In this document: one piece after another, positions 1 to 8,074 of the stretch
Position numbering within the stretch: position 1 is the stretch's first letter
Layout of the letters: the number at the start of each line of letters is the position of its first letter
From: Planctomycetaceae bacterium
GTDB lineage: Bacteria; Planctomycetota; Planctomycetia; Pirellulales; Pirellulaceae
Direction: 5' to 3'
Assembly (NCBI GenBank): GCA_002862265.1
Contig: PKCQ01000149.1
Coordinates: 1-14,675 of the forward strand
Length of the DNA: 14,675 nucleotides
Notes under the pieces: generated by a model
The model's input: only the letters and a program-made list of their open reading frames with translations
Told to the model about the DNA's origin: nothing
The model's database searches: none
Translations under genes and position numbers: made by a program

Positions 1-159
1 ATCGGCGACAAGGAAAAGGAATCGAACACCTGCATCTTAGTCGCTGAAATTCCTTGGAAAGAAAATGAGTCACTTTTCGTCAAGCTGAAAGCAAGCTCTA
101 GGTTAATCGAGCAACAACGCACTAAGTTTGACAGCTTTATCGGCTCGATGAGTTGGTAA
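1..159 (+). CDS. C-terminal fragment of an unidentified protein
   Basis: The first frame is open from the window edge to a TAA at 157-159, giving the last 52 residues of a gene whose start lies outside. The visible part is hydrophilic, with a short hydrophobic strand (CILVAEIPW), then a segment reading LFVKLKASSRLIEQQRTKF and the end SFIGSMSW. The pattern of a strand, 'F-KL', a 'lie-qq--kF' helix and a terminal 'F--S' faintly resembles the C-terminal end of PsbP-like lipoprotein domains, but this is recollection of a pattern and not a reliable assignment. The gene lies 65 bases upstream of the cytochrome c assembly gene on the same strand, so the two may be co-transcribed. No function is claimed. 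Confidence 0.6.
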   Translation: MGDKEKESNTCILVAEIPWKENESLFVKLKASSRLIEQQRTKFDSFIGSMSW

Positions 160-224
160 CCCGCCCGTAGCCTCCTGCCACATTCCTAACGAACTCAACT
201 CCTCCAACGTGAGGGAACAAAAAA

Positions 225-3200
225 ATGGCGACTGCAACATTCGAAGCGGAAAACAGCAAGAGCATCCCAAGCCTCTCACCGTTTACGATCTTAAAGGCAC
301 TCGGCTCGCTCAAGATCACCGTAGCGATGTTCGCACTCGGTATCCTGATCATCCTTTTCGGCACCTTAGCTCAGGACGAGATGGACTTAACGGGCGTCAA
401 GAAGGCCTACTTCACCTCTTGGATTGCATACATCCATATCGATGTATTGTTTCCAATCACCCTTAGTCCTCATGACACTCCTTACTGGGGTGGTTTTTAC
501 TTCCCTGGTGGTGCAACCATTGGTTTAGTGCTTCTCATCAACTTGATTGCTGCCAAAGCAACACGTTTCGGCATTCAAGCAAAGGGAGCTCAATTATCTA
601 CTGGCGTCATCGTTAGTGCCATCGGAGCAGGACTAGTGACGGCGGTTATTATGAGCGGACATGCCACCTCGGGACTCCAAGGCAAACCACCGATAGAATA
701 CGACACTCTGTGGAACCTGATGAGGTTCGGATGCGCGACCCTTGCGGTAGCGATGATCGGATATTCGATATTTGCGAAAGTCCCGCCTTTGGCGAGAAAC
801 CTTAGCATCGGAGCCTCCGTAATTTCCACATTGCTTTCCATTGCCCTTATCACAGACAAGTCACTACAACTTGACGATTCCGGACTCCGTATCGTTTGGC
901 AGCTTCTCCAAGCCTCAGTTGCATCGCTCGTACTACTTGCGGGGCTGTGCCTACTCTTCAAAAAACGCGGTGGCAACGTATTGATCCACATTGGTGTCGG
1001 CCTGCTGATGGTCGGTCAGTTTGTTTTTGGCGACCGCCAGATCGAACAACGCATGACGATCATGGAAGGTAGGAGCACCAACCTCGCCTTCAACATGGAA
1101 AAGCTCGAGATCGCCATTATCGATGTTAGCAATCCCGCTGAAGACGTTGTGCATGTTGTTCCTGACTCCACCTTCAAACGAGTCGCAGGTACCGACAAGC
1201 TTATCGAAGACGAAGTTCTTCCCTGCAAGCTGCGCATTAAAGCCTTTTACAAGAACAGCAAGATTGAAGCCGCCCTGGAGGGAAGTAAGAATCTTGCAAC
1301 AGCTGGATTCGGGGTAGAGAATTGCGCTGTCGAAGCCACACCGGTTGGTGGGGCCGTGATGAACGCCATCAATCTTGCCTCGGCCTATGTTGAAGTGCTC
1401 GATAAACAAGGCGTTTCATTGGGTACATACCTCCTTTCCCAAGAACGCAACGACACATTACATATTTACATGGGAGGAACTGGAAATAGTCCTGAAGAAG
1501 TCGAAATAGACGGGAAGAAGTTCGAACTTGCATTACGTTATCGCCAAGAGCACAAGCCCTACGATATTTTCTTAAAGGACGTGGTCCGCATTGATTACAC
1601 CGGCACAGATACTCCGCGTGACTACTCCTCCGTGATCGACATTATCGACCGCGAAACGGGAGACAGCCAAGAAGACAAGACTTGGATGAACAACCCGATT
1701 CGCTATCGCGGTGAAACCTTCTATCAAAGTTCCTATAGCAAAGTCCCAACCAGCAGGGCTTCAACGGTTGAGGTCACAGGCCTGCAAATCGTTGAAAATG
1801 CGGGTTGGGTGATACCCTATGTTTGCTGCATGATGGTGCTCTGGGGAATGGCCGCCCACTTTGGCGAAGCCTTCGTCCGATTCGCAAGTCGCCTCGAACG
1901 TGAAGAACGCGTTGCTAGGAAAAAAGGAATTATCAAGCCCACTTCGCTGCCACTGATCTTCGGAACCGCAGCCGGCGGCATAGCCCTGCCCGTCATCGTC
2001 GCAGCATCGCTGGCGATGCCCAAGCGTTATGAGTCGAGTCAGATTGACTGGAATCGTGTGGCCTCGATACCGGTGCAGGACAAAGGACGAATCAAACCAC
2101 TCGACACAGTTGCCCGCCATTTGCTTAAGACTTTTGCAGAGCCGATCTTTGGAATGACTCCAACGATCAAGGACAAAGAGGGCAACAAGTACTCTCCTAG
2201 CCAATGGTTCCTCAGCGTCCTTGCCGGGAAACCTTGGACCGTCGATGCCGAGATTTTCAGAGTGTACAACCAGTCTGCCAAGAACTTTCTCGAGCTCGAC
2301 CCCAGCCGCGAGAACTCGCGATATTCCTATCGGGAAATCATCCCCAAAATGGAAGATCTCAGCCTGGAGATTCAAGAGATACGGAAGCGCCCTGCGGAGA
2401 AATGGACTTTCCGCGATCAGAAGCTCGTCGATGTTTATGGAAAGATCAATCTGTACTTCGGTATCAGCCAGAGTTATCGAGACCCCATGCCAGCTTTCGC
2501 GGCAGACGACCTCAATTCCACTGAGGAATTGCAGGCGTTTGCTGAAGCGTTCCGTAGAGCTCGATTCCAAGCGCAAGAGTTGCAACAAGGCAACCCTCCC
2601 GCGTTGATCCCTCCGCCGGGCGAAGCCACCAAGGAGAATTTAGCGAGTGCAAAGTGGCAAGCCTACGGGCCAGCCATCATGGATCAGCGGATTGAAGTAA
2701 TATCCAAAGGCGACGACTTCGAAGAAAACGAAGCTGTTAACACTTTGGCTGAGATCCTTGCCAAATATCAAGTTGATGATGTGCTCGAGACCAACAAAGC
2801 GATCAAGAAGCACGTCCGATTACTTGAGGACATGCCGCTCGCCGCGACTCAGATGAGCGGTAGCGCAGCGGAAGCGTGGCTGAATCGATTCAGCCCGATT
2901 GTACAAGGCGTTGCACTCTACATTTTTGCTATCGCGCTCGGACTGATAGGACTACTCCTCCGCAACAATACAGCGATACGAATGACAACTTCGTGGATGA
3001 TAGTCGGTGTGCTAGTCATTCACTCGATTGCAATCATCGCCCGAATCTATATTTCAGGCAAAGCTCCTGTTGTCAATCTTTACTCAGCTTCGATCTTCAT
3101 TGGCTGGGTAACGGTGGTCGTAAGTCTGGTGATGGAATACATCTACAAGGTTGGGATTGCCAACTTGGTTGGCGCACTCATTGGTGCATGCACGCTGAGT

Positions 3201-3896
3201 GTCGCAGGCTTCTTAGACACCAACGATACGATGGCGGTACTTCAAGCTGTGCTTGATACGCAGTTCTGGCTCTCCACCCACGTCGTAACCGTCACGGCTG
3301 GCTATGGTGTTACCTACCTAGCAGGTTTCTTGGGCTTTGGCATTTTGCTCATGCGACTATTCACCAAATACGATTCCTATCCACAAGAAAAACGCCCCAA
3401 GAAGGCACAAGCCTTGCAACGCATCATGTACAGCATGTGCTACGGCGCCGTCTGCTTTGGCATCTTCTTCAGTTTCATAGGAACGGTCCTTGGCGGGCTA
3501 TGGGCCGACGATAGCTGGGGGCGTTTCTGGGGCTGGGATCCAAAAGAAAATGGTGCCATGATGATCGTCATGTGGAACGCATTACTTCTTCACGCTCGCT
3601 GGGACAAACAAGTGGCCGAGCGCGGCTTCGCTGCTTTGGCTATCATGGGCAACGCCATCACTACCTGGTCGTTCTTCGGCACCAACCAACTCGGCATCGG
3701 GCTGCATGCTTATGGTGGCGCGGCCGTGGGGCAGGATGAATCAGCTCCCACACTGAACAAAGATCTTTTCGAAGCGCTGCGTGAAAACGGAAGTTACTAC
3801 ACGACTTTCGGTTTCATCATTTTCAATATCGCGTTTATTCTGCTCGCTCTTTTCATCACATCACTGCTCAAACAACGGGCTAATGCGTCCGAGTAA
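225..3896 (+). CDS. ccsBA: ResB-CcsA fusion, System II cytochrome c synthase/haem exporter
   Basis: This 1223-residue inner-membrane protein should carry haem across the membrane and attach it to apocytochromes c on the outer face. The N-terminal ResB part starts with a membrane helix (GSLKITVAMFALGILIILFG, about residue 27). It has a helix with His255 (IHIGVGLLMVGQ), a large extracytoplasmic region ending in the ResB-like motif RYRGETFYQSSY (493-504), and another helix near 515-540. A soluble stretch of about 280 residues (600-884) containing IPVQDKGRIKPLD (615-627) links to the CcsA part. The CcsA part has many helices and the haem-binding WWD domain (W1093 to G1110, including WGWDPKEN), flanked by His1019 and His1161, with His1123 in the following helix. 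These match the known set of one ResB and three CcsA histidines. The start ATG follows a GAGGGA ribosome site. The length exceeds that of the epsilonproteobacterial fusions. The thiol-redox partners of System II are not in this window. Confidence 0.95.
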   Translation: MATATFEAENSKSIPSLSPFTILKALGSLKITVAMFALGILIILFGTLAQDEMDLTGVKKAYFTSWIAYIHIDVLFPITLSPHDTPYWGGFYFPGGATIGLVLLINLIAAKATRFGIQAKGAQLSTGVIVSAIGAGLVTAVIMSGHATSGLQGKPPIEYDTLWNLMRFGCATLAVAMIGYSIFAKVPPLARNLSIGASVISTLLSIALITDKSLQLDDSGLRIVWQLLQASVASLVLLAGLCLLFKKRGGNVLIHIGVGLLMVGQFVFGDRQIEQRMTIMEGRSTNLAFNMEKLEIAIIDVSNPAEDVVHVVPDSTFKRVAGTDKLIEDEVLPCKLRIKAFYKNSKIEAALEGSKNLATAGFGVENCAVEATPVGGAVMNAINLASAYVEVLDKQGVSLGTYLLSQERNDTLHIYMGGTGNSPEEVEIDGKKFELALRYRQEHKPYDIFLKDVVRIDYTGTDTPRDYSSVIDIIDRETGDSQEDKTWMNNPIRYRGETFYQSSYSKVPTSRASTVEVTGLQIVENAGWVIPYVCCMMVLWGMAAHFGEAFVRFASRLEREERVARKKGIIKPTSLPLIFGTAAGGIALPVIVAASLAMPKRYESSQIDWNRVASIPVQDKGRIKPLDTVARHLLKTFAEPIFGMTPTIKDKEGNKYSPSQWFLSVLAGKPWTVDAEIFRVYNQSAKNFLELDPSRENSRYSYREIIPKMEDLSLEIQEIRKRPAEKWTFRDQKLVDVYGKINLYFGISQSYRDPMPAFAADDLNSTEELQAFAEAFRRARFQAQELQQGNPPALIPPPGEATKENLASAKWQAYGPAIMDQRIEVISKGDDFEENEAVNTLAEILAKYQVDDVLETNKAIKKHVRLLEDMPLAATQMSGSAAEAWLNRFSPIVQGVALYIFAIALGLIGLLLRNNTAIRMTTSWMIVGVLVIHSIAIIARIYISGKAPVVNLYSASIFIGWVTVVVSLVMEYIYKVGIANLVGALIGACTLSVAGFLDTNDTMAVLQAVLDTQFWLSTHVVTVTAGYGVTYLAGFLGFGILLMRLFTKYDSYPQEKRPKKAQALQRIMYSMCYGAVCFGIFFSFIGTVLGGLWADDSWGRFWGWDPKENGAMMIVMWNALLLHARWDKQVAERGFAALAIMGNAITTWSFFGTNQLGIGLHAYGGAAVGQDESAPTLNKDLFEALRENGSYYTTFGFIIFNIAFILLALFITSLLKQRANASE

Positions 3897-3922
3897 TACT
3901 GACGGCTCGCCAGGAACTAGCT

Positions 3923-4879
3923 TTGAAGTCTGATACGGCATCAGGCACGACTCAATCGGACAACGTCCCGGACCTTTGGAACTCGGGGCGTTTTCAAATT
4001 ATGCTTGCCGCGCTAATGTGGAGCACTAGTGGCTTCTTTGCCAAAGCTCCCTGGTTCGACGCGTGGCCAACGGAAACACGCGGCCTCTTACTTGCCTTCT
4101 GGCGAAGTTTTTTTGCATGCTTGATTCTGGTACCCATGATCCGTCGGCCACGTTTTCAGTGGCAGATGATTCCGATGGTAGTGTGCTTCGCCACCATGGT
4201 TTGGTCGTTTATGACTGCCATGGTGCATGGCCCGGCGGCGAACACGATCTGGCTGCAGTACCTCAGCCCTGCCTGGGTTTTGATAGCCGGGGTGTTCCTG
4301 TTAAAGGAAAAAGTCACACCAGCAGACTTCCGCATGTTCGGATTCTGCCTAGCTGGTGTCGTACTCATTCTGGCAATGGAACTTCGATCGGGTGCACCGA
4401 TGTATGCAACCTATCTCGGCATCTTATCTGGAATGACATTCGCGGGTGTAGTGACTTGCATTCGCAGCTTGAAGGATGCCGATCCTGCGTTTCTTATCAC
4501 CCTGAATCATGGCGGCACAGCGCTGGTGCTCTCGCCTTGGGTCTTGAGTAACACCGAATCTGTTTCAGTCGGCAGCTACGTCGCACTTGGCATGTTTGGA
4601 GTGTTTCAGATGTCGATTCCCTACGTACTTTTCGCGCGGGGCCTAAAGACGACTTCCAGCCCCGAAGCTTCAATTCTGACTTTAATTGAGCCAATTCTTG
4701 TGCCGCTTTGGGTCTTCCTCGCCTGGCGGAATCATCCCAGCTACGACGCTCCACAGTGGTGGACCCTCGCAGGAGGTCTCTTAATCCTTACGGGACTGAT
4801 CGCGCGATACCTCCCACAAATACTCGGAGGAAACCGCGCGACGACTACGGATGACGCACTCGACGCAGAGGAATCTTAA
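3923..4879 (+). CDS. DMT-superfamily (EamA) membrane transporter
   Basis: This 318-residue hydrophobic protein has about ten predicted membrane helices arranged as two EamA repeats, roughly residues 28-155 and 165-300. The first helix reads IMLAALMWSTSGFFAKA, and conserved-looking features include GPAANTIWLQYLSPAWV in repeat one and SSPEASILTLIEPILVPLW in repeat two, a typical EamA signature. Such proteins export or import small metabolites; the substrate cannot be read from sequence. The start is taken as TTG at 3923 because an AGGA lies seven bases upstream. The first in-frame ATG (residue 27) would fall inside the first membrane helix, and an in-frame TAA at 3881-3883 blocks any distant upstream start. 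It begins 26 bases after ccsBA ends, so co-transcription is likely, but I see no functional link to cytochrome assembly. Confidence 0.9.
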   Translation: MKSDTASGTTQSDNVPDLWNSGRFQIMLAALMWSTSGFFAKAPWFDAWPTETRGLLLAFWRSFFACLILVPMIRRPRFQWQMIPMVVCFATMVWSFMTAMVHGPAANTIWLQYLSPAWVLIAGVFLLKEKVTPADFRMFGFCLAGVVLILAMELRSGAPMYATYLGILSGMTFAGVVTCIRSLKDADPAFLITLNHGGTALVLSPWVLSNTESVSVGSYVALGMFGVFQMSIPYVLFARGLKTTSSPEASILTLIEPILVPLWVFLAWRNHPSYDAPQWWTLAGGLLILTGLIARYLPQILGGNRATTTDDALDAEES

Positions 4880-4909
4880 GCTACCTTCTGGGCCTGCCGG
4901 GCTATCGGA

Positions 4910-5128
4910 TCACGCGTGAGCGCAGGCTTCGAAGACGAAGGCCAGGGCCAGCAAACCGATGGCGAGCACGAGAATTCCCCCCAAGACCAACGATTGCAGA
5001 GAAGCGATTACGCCTACCGAAATTGCAGCACCAGCCTAAAGCAAGTTTCGCACCACAGCCGTCAGCCGATATCCCCCACGGTGAGATGAATCATCAACGT
5101 TGAGAATGTCAGCTCGTACTGCCTCCAT
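4910..5128 (-). pseudogene. Small membrane-protein-like frame broken by one TAG
   Basis: Reading the minus strand from ATG at 5128-5126 gives 30 residues (MEAVRADIL at the start, RLTAVVRNLL at the end), then TAG at 5038-5036. A further 41 residues in the same frame follow, ending at TGA (4912-4910). The part after the TAG is strongly hydrophobic (AGAAISVGVIASL, then LVLGGILVLAIGLLALAFVF) and ends EACAHA, as expected for one or two membrane helices preceded by basic residues. The continuity of a soluble start, basic region and helix suggests one small gene carrying a nonsense change, but chance hydrophobicity is possible in so short a frame. No good ribosome site precedes the ATG. No family is recognised. 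Confidence 0.3.
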
Positions 5129-5160
5129 TGCTACGATTATGAACAACAAGCAATTACACC

Positions 5161-5544
5161 TCAGAGCCGGTAGTGCGCACGAATAACCAAACTGCAATGT
5201 ACTGGCTTGATCCTCAGCTGTAGCTTGCCTGTGGTCAACAATGTTTCGTCTTCGGCTTGCTCCAAAACAGGTTCCCTCTGCTGGAGCTCGCCCAATCTTT
5301 TCGAAAGTAGTCGAAGCACTGCATCCAATGGCGATGGCGAAAAGTCAATGAGCCGGTTCTCGGTCAAGATCTGCTCGAGTTGAGCTTTCAATGCAAGAAT
5401 ATAAGTCCGGAGTGTTCTTGCAAAATTGCGAATACTACGGAGATGAATTGAATAGTCAACTTTTCGCGTCGAAGGCGAAACAGTCGGTACATGCGCAATG
5501 TAGCACTAACCAGTAACAGATTTCCCTAAACCAATAGGAATCAT
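5161..5544 (-). pseudogene. Possible small hypothetical gene, broken or TTG-started
   Basis: The minus-strand frame ending at TGA 5163-5161 is open back to a TAG at 5508-5506, and beyond that TAG to an in-frame ATG at 5544-5542, only 16 bases after the sulfatase stop. The stretch between 5505 and 5161 has no ATG. Its only usual start is TTG at 5391-5389, which would give a 76-residue protein beginning MKAQLEQILTENRLIDFSPS. Residues upstream of that TTG (SIHLRSIRNFARTLRTYILA) continue the same helical, Leu/Arg-rich style, which suggests that the frame was once longer. No ribosome site is visible before the TTG. I recognise no family. It could be a relic, a short genuine gene, or noncoding sequence. 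Confidence 0.3.
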
Positions 5545-5560
5545 GATCAAAGAACACAAC

Positions 5561-7828
5561 TCATTTCACGAGATGCTCACGGAAGAAACGATCGCTGCGC
5601 TCAACCATCTGATCAAACCAGATTTGCTTGCCTAAGAAAGGATGCGGCGCGCCGTCAACAACGGTCATACCAACAGAAATCCCCAACAGTTTCGCCTTAT
5701 GCCGAAACTCCTCTGCGCGAGTACTCTCATCGTCCATTTCCCCGGTAATATACCAGCAAGGCGGATCAGACGCATCTAAATGCTCCAAAGGAGAAGCGAG
5801 TTTGTAGACGGCGGGATTCTCGGCCTGGGAACCATTCAAGAAATCCTTCCAGATACCTCCACGAGCCTGGCTCTCGGAAACTTCTCGATTGCGAAGAGAC
5901 ATCAAGTGTGACTGAGCGCCCATTGGCACGGCGGCTTGAATGGTACTGCTGAATTCCACATTGCCTCCTTTGCCTTCCAGCTCTGGAACGCCTCCAGAGG
6001 TCGCCAGTAGCGCTGTCAGATGTCCTCCTGCCGACAGCCCGATCGCACCAATATGTTCTTCGTCAATCCCAAGCTCATCGGCATTTGCACGCAAGAATCG
6101 AACAGCAGCTTTACAGTCATGAATCGCAGCGGGAAACGGAGCTTCGCCGCTGAGCCGGTAAGAGATGGTGGCTGAGACATACCCACGAGCCGCAAGAGCC
6201 TGAGCGATATTCGTGTGGTTCCTGCGATTCCCCTTCGCCCAGCCACCTCCATGAATGCATACCACCGCCGGCAACTTGCCCCACGCCGACCTGGGACGAT
6301 AAATATCCATCTCCAACTTGCGATCCCCGTAGCTGGCGTATGTCACATTGAGTCGCTCATTCAGTGAACTCTTGACGTCATTGGAAATTACCGTGCGACC
6401 ATCTTGGCTGCGTTCTTGCAGCCCGGCATCGCGAGCATCAAGTCTCATTTCTTGCTGAAAAAGAACTGCCATGCCTCGCAACTTTCGCGAGATCTCTCCA
6501 TTTCGAACTAGCATCGTTTCGCCTGAATCATTGGATAGATCGTAGAGTTCGAGACTCGGGTTTAAGTAGAGCTTCCAGTTTTTCCAGCGGACGGCCGATA
6601 AAGCACCTTGGCTACCGTGATAGAAAAATGCATCGTTGTACTCATGCCTCTTGATAAGTGCCTTCCATTCCTCAGGTGGAGCCCAGCGACGGCGAAGCGG
6701 AACTTCAGCATTCAAGGACTTGTTCAATCCTGGTGTTGGAACTGATTTCGTCTCGCCTTTAAGGAGCGGGCTGATGTCTCGGCCATCGATCACGGGGCCA
6801 TCTGGTACTTTGATCCCGGCCAGTGTTGCTAATGTAGGATACCAGTCCATCGCACGAATCACGGCCGACGACTCGGCGCCTGACTGCATACCGACTCCAG
6901 GGCCCCAAGCAATAGCAGGCACACGAATCCCCCCTTCGTAAGTCGACAGCTTGCGTCCCCGGATAGACTGATTGGGGGTACGCCCAGGACCACGACCATT
7001 GTCTGAAGCGTAAACGACCACCGTGCGATCTTGCAATTCATTCTCATTTAGAGTTTCGAAAAGCCGGCCAACATGATGATCCATCTCTTGAATTGCATCG
7101 CCATAATAACCCCACCTCGACGTCCCTTTGAATTCCTCGCTCACGCCCAAAGGTTTGTGCAACATGGTGTGCGGCAAATAGAGGAAAAAGGGCTGCGACC
7201 TATTCTTCTCGATGAATTGAATCGCCTCATCGGTATAGAGTTTTGTCAGCTCGGCTGGATCTGCTGGCTGCTTCACAACATCATCGTTTCGCACCAGTGG
7301 CACGCCTTCATCACCGAAGTAAACCACTTCGACGGGATCCAGGTTGTGCAGCAAGCCAAAGTAGTGATCGAAGCCTTGATTCTTGGGCAAGAATGGCCCG
7401 CTGAAACCCAAGTGCCACTTCCCAATGCACGCGGTTGTGTAACCGTTTTGCTGAAAGAGCTCAGCCATCGTCAGTTCGTTGGGATGGATTCCGGAATCTG
7501 AATCAGCGCGATGCACCCAGATATGATTACCAACTCGCCGCGGATAGCATCCGGTCAACAGACCTGCCCGAGAAGGGCTGCAGATCGGCGCTGCAGCATA
7601 GTAATCGGTGAAACGCGTTCCCGCCTTGGCCATCGCATCTATGTTAGGAGTCTCAACCTCGCTCGCACCGTAGCAGCCGAGATCGTAGTACCCTTGATCA
7701 TCTACGAAGATGAAGATCACATTCGGCGGACGATTCTCTACTCCGGCTGCGACTACGGACGCACCAAATAATACGGAGACGGAGAGAAAGGCCAAAAGAA
7801 AGCGGCCTGTGAGCCAAGAAAAACGCAT
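5561..7828 (-). CDS. Secreted sulfatase fused to an alpha/beta-hydrolase (esterase) domain
   Basis: This 755-residue protein starts with a signal peptide (basic start, hydrophobic core at about 9-27, ASVVAAG near the cut site), so it acts outside the cytoplasm. Residues 34-465 form a type I sulfatase. Asp43-Asp44 and Asp276-Asn277 are the expected metal ligands, and Cys83 in CSPSR is the residue converted to formylglycine. GKWHLG (136-141), His220 and Lys293 complete a normal active site. Residues 490-755 are a separate alpha/beta hydrolase resembling the BD-FAE/acetyl-esterase group: HGGGW (526-530) is the oxyanion-hole motif, GLSAGG carries nucleophile Ser599, Asp699 or Asp700 is the probable acid and His729 (GAPHPF) the base. 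Both domains look catalytically intact. A strong GGAGAAGG ribosome site precedes the ATG. A likely role is removing sulfate and acyl esters from one polysaccharide; the substrate is unknown. It stands alone, behind the hppA terminator. Confidence 0.95.
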   Translation of the reverse strand: MRFSWLTGRFLLAFLSVSVLFGASVVAAGVENRPPNVIFIFVDDQGYYDLGCYGASEVETPNIDAMAKAGTRFTDYYAAAPICSPSRAGLLTGCYPRRVGNHIWVHRADSDSGIHPNELTMAELFQQNGYTTACIGKWHLGFSGPFLPKNQGFDHYFGLLHNLDPVEVVYFGDEGVPLVRNDDVVKQPADPAELTKLYTDEAIQFIEKNRSQPFFLYLPHTMLHKPLGVSEEFKGTSRWGYYGDAIQEMDHHVGRLFETLNENELQDRTVVVYASDNGRGPGRTPNQSIRGRKLSTYEGGIRVPAIAWGPGVGMQSGAESSAVIRAMDWYPTLATLAGIKVPDGPVIDGRDISPLLKGETKSVPTPGLNKSLNAEVPLRRRWAPPEEWKALIKRHEYNDAFFYHGSQGALSAVRWKNWKLYLNPSLELYDLSNDSGETMLVRNGEISRKLRGMAVLFQQEMRLDARDAGLQERSQDGRTVISNDVKSSLNERLNVTYASYGDRKLEMDIYRPRSAWGKLPAVVCIHGGGWAKGNRRNHTNIAQALAARGYVSATISYRLSGEAPFPAAIHDCKAAVRFLRANADELGIDEEHIGAIGLSAGGHLTALLATSGGVPELEGKGGNVEFSSTIQAAVPMGAQSHLMSLRNREVSESQARGGIWKDFLNGSQAENPAVYKLASPLEHLDASDPPCWYITGEMDDESTRAEEFRHKAKLLGISVGMTVVDGAPHPFLGKQIWFDQMVERSDRFFREHLVK

Positions 7829-8018
7829 CTACCTTCTCCAGAATTTTGACTTCACGAGATCCGAATATTTTAGTCGAACAGCAGAGGCAAGTAGGCCTTA
7901 ACGGGCGGCGAGCTATTACGGCGGGCATTGAACTTGCCAACTCATAAGCATTTACGACTTCCGCCAGGCCGCCGGAACAACGCTACGCTCGTTCGCGGCC
8001 CACAAAACTATGAGCGCG

Positions 8019-8048
8019 AAAAAAGATGCGTTCAACAACGCATCTTTT
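8019..8048 (-). terminator. Intrinsic terminator after hppA
   Basis: A perfect 12-base-pair hairpin with arms 8021-8032 and 8037-8048 and a four-base loop (CAAC) lies 26 bases beyond the hppA stop. Read on the minus strand, the stem is followed by six T residues (A run at 8019-8024 on the plus strand), the textbook form of a Rho-independent terminator. The outer stem pairs are A-T, so the opposite strand also ends in a T run and the element could work both ways. It insulates the sulfatase gene from hppA transcription. Confidence 0.82.
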
Positions 8049-8074
8049 GAGAAGTAAGAATTGACGCTTTGTGC

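Larger units (their letters stand above)
4880..5560. other. 681-base interval without a confident gene
   Basis: This gap separates the plus-strand transporter from the minus-strand sulfatase, whose 3' ends converge here. I find no hairpin followed by a T run to end either gene, no tRNA-like structure and no tandem repeat. The only structure is two successive minus-strand frames (5544-5161 and 5128-4910), each looking protein-like but broken once by TAG; they are listed separately. The interval may be a decaying former gene pair or untranslated sequence. Confidence 0.6.

Noticed and set aside
1761..2588. Long minus-strand open frame inside ccsBA (275 codons)
   Set aside because: It lies wholly within a recognised protein-coding gene on the other strand, has no recognisable motif and is explained by codon bias of ccsBA.
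4910..5544. TAG read as a sense codon (suppression or recoding) in the two interrupted frames
   Set aside because: hppA, hpnE and hpnC in this same window all end at TAG at the expected protein length, so TAG is an ordinary stop here. Nonsense mutation or noncoding sequence is simpler.
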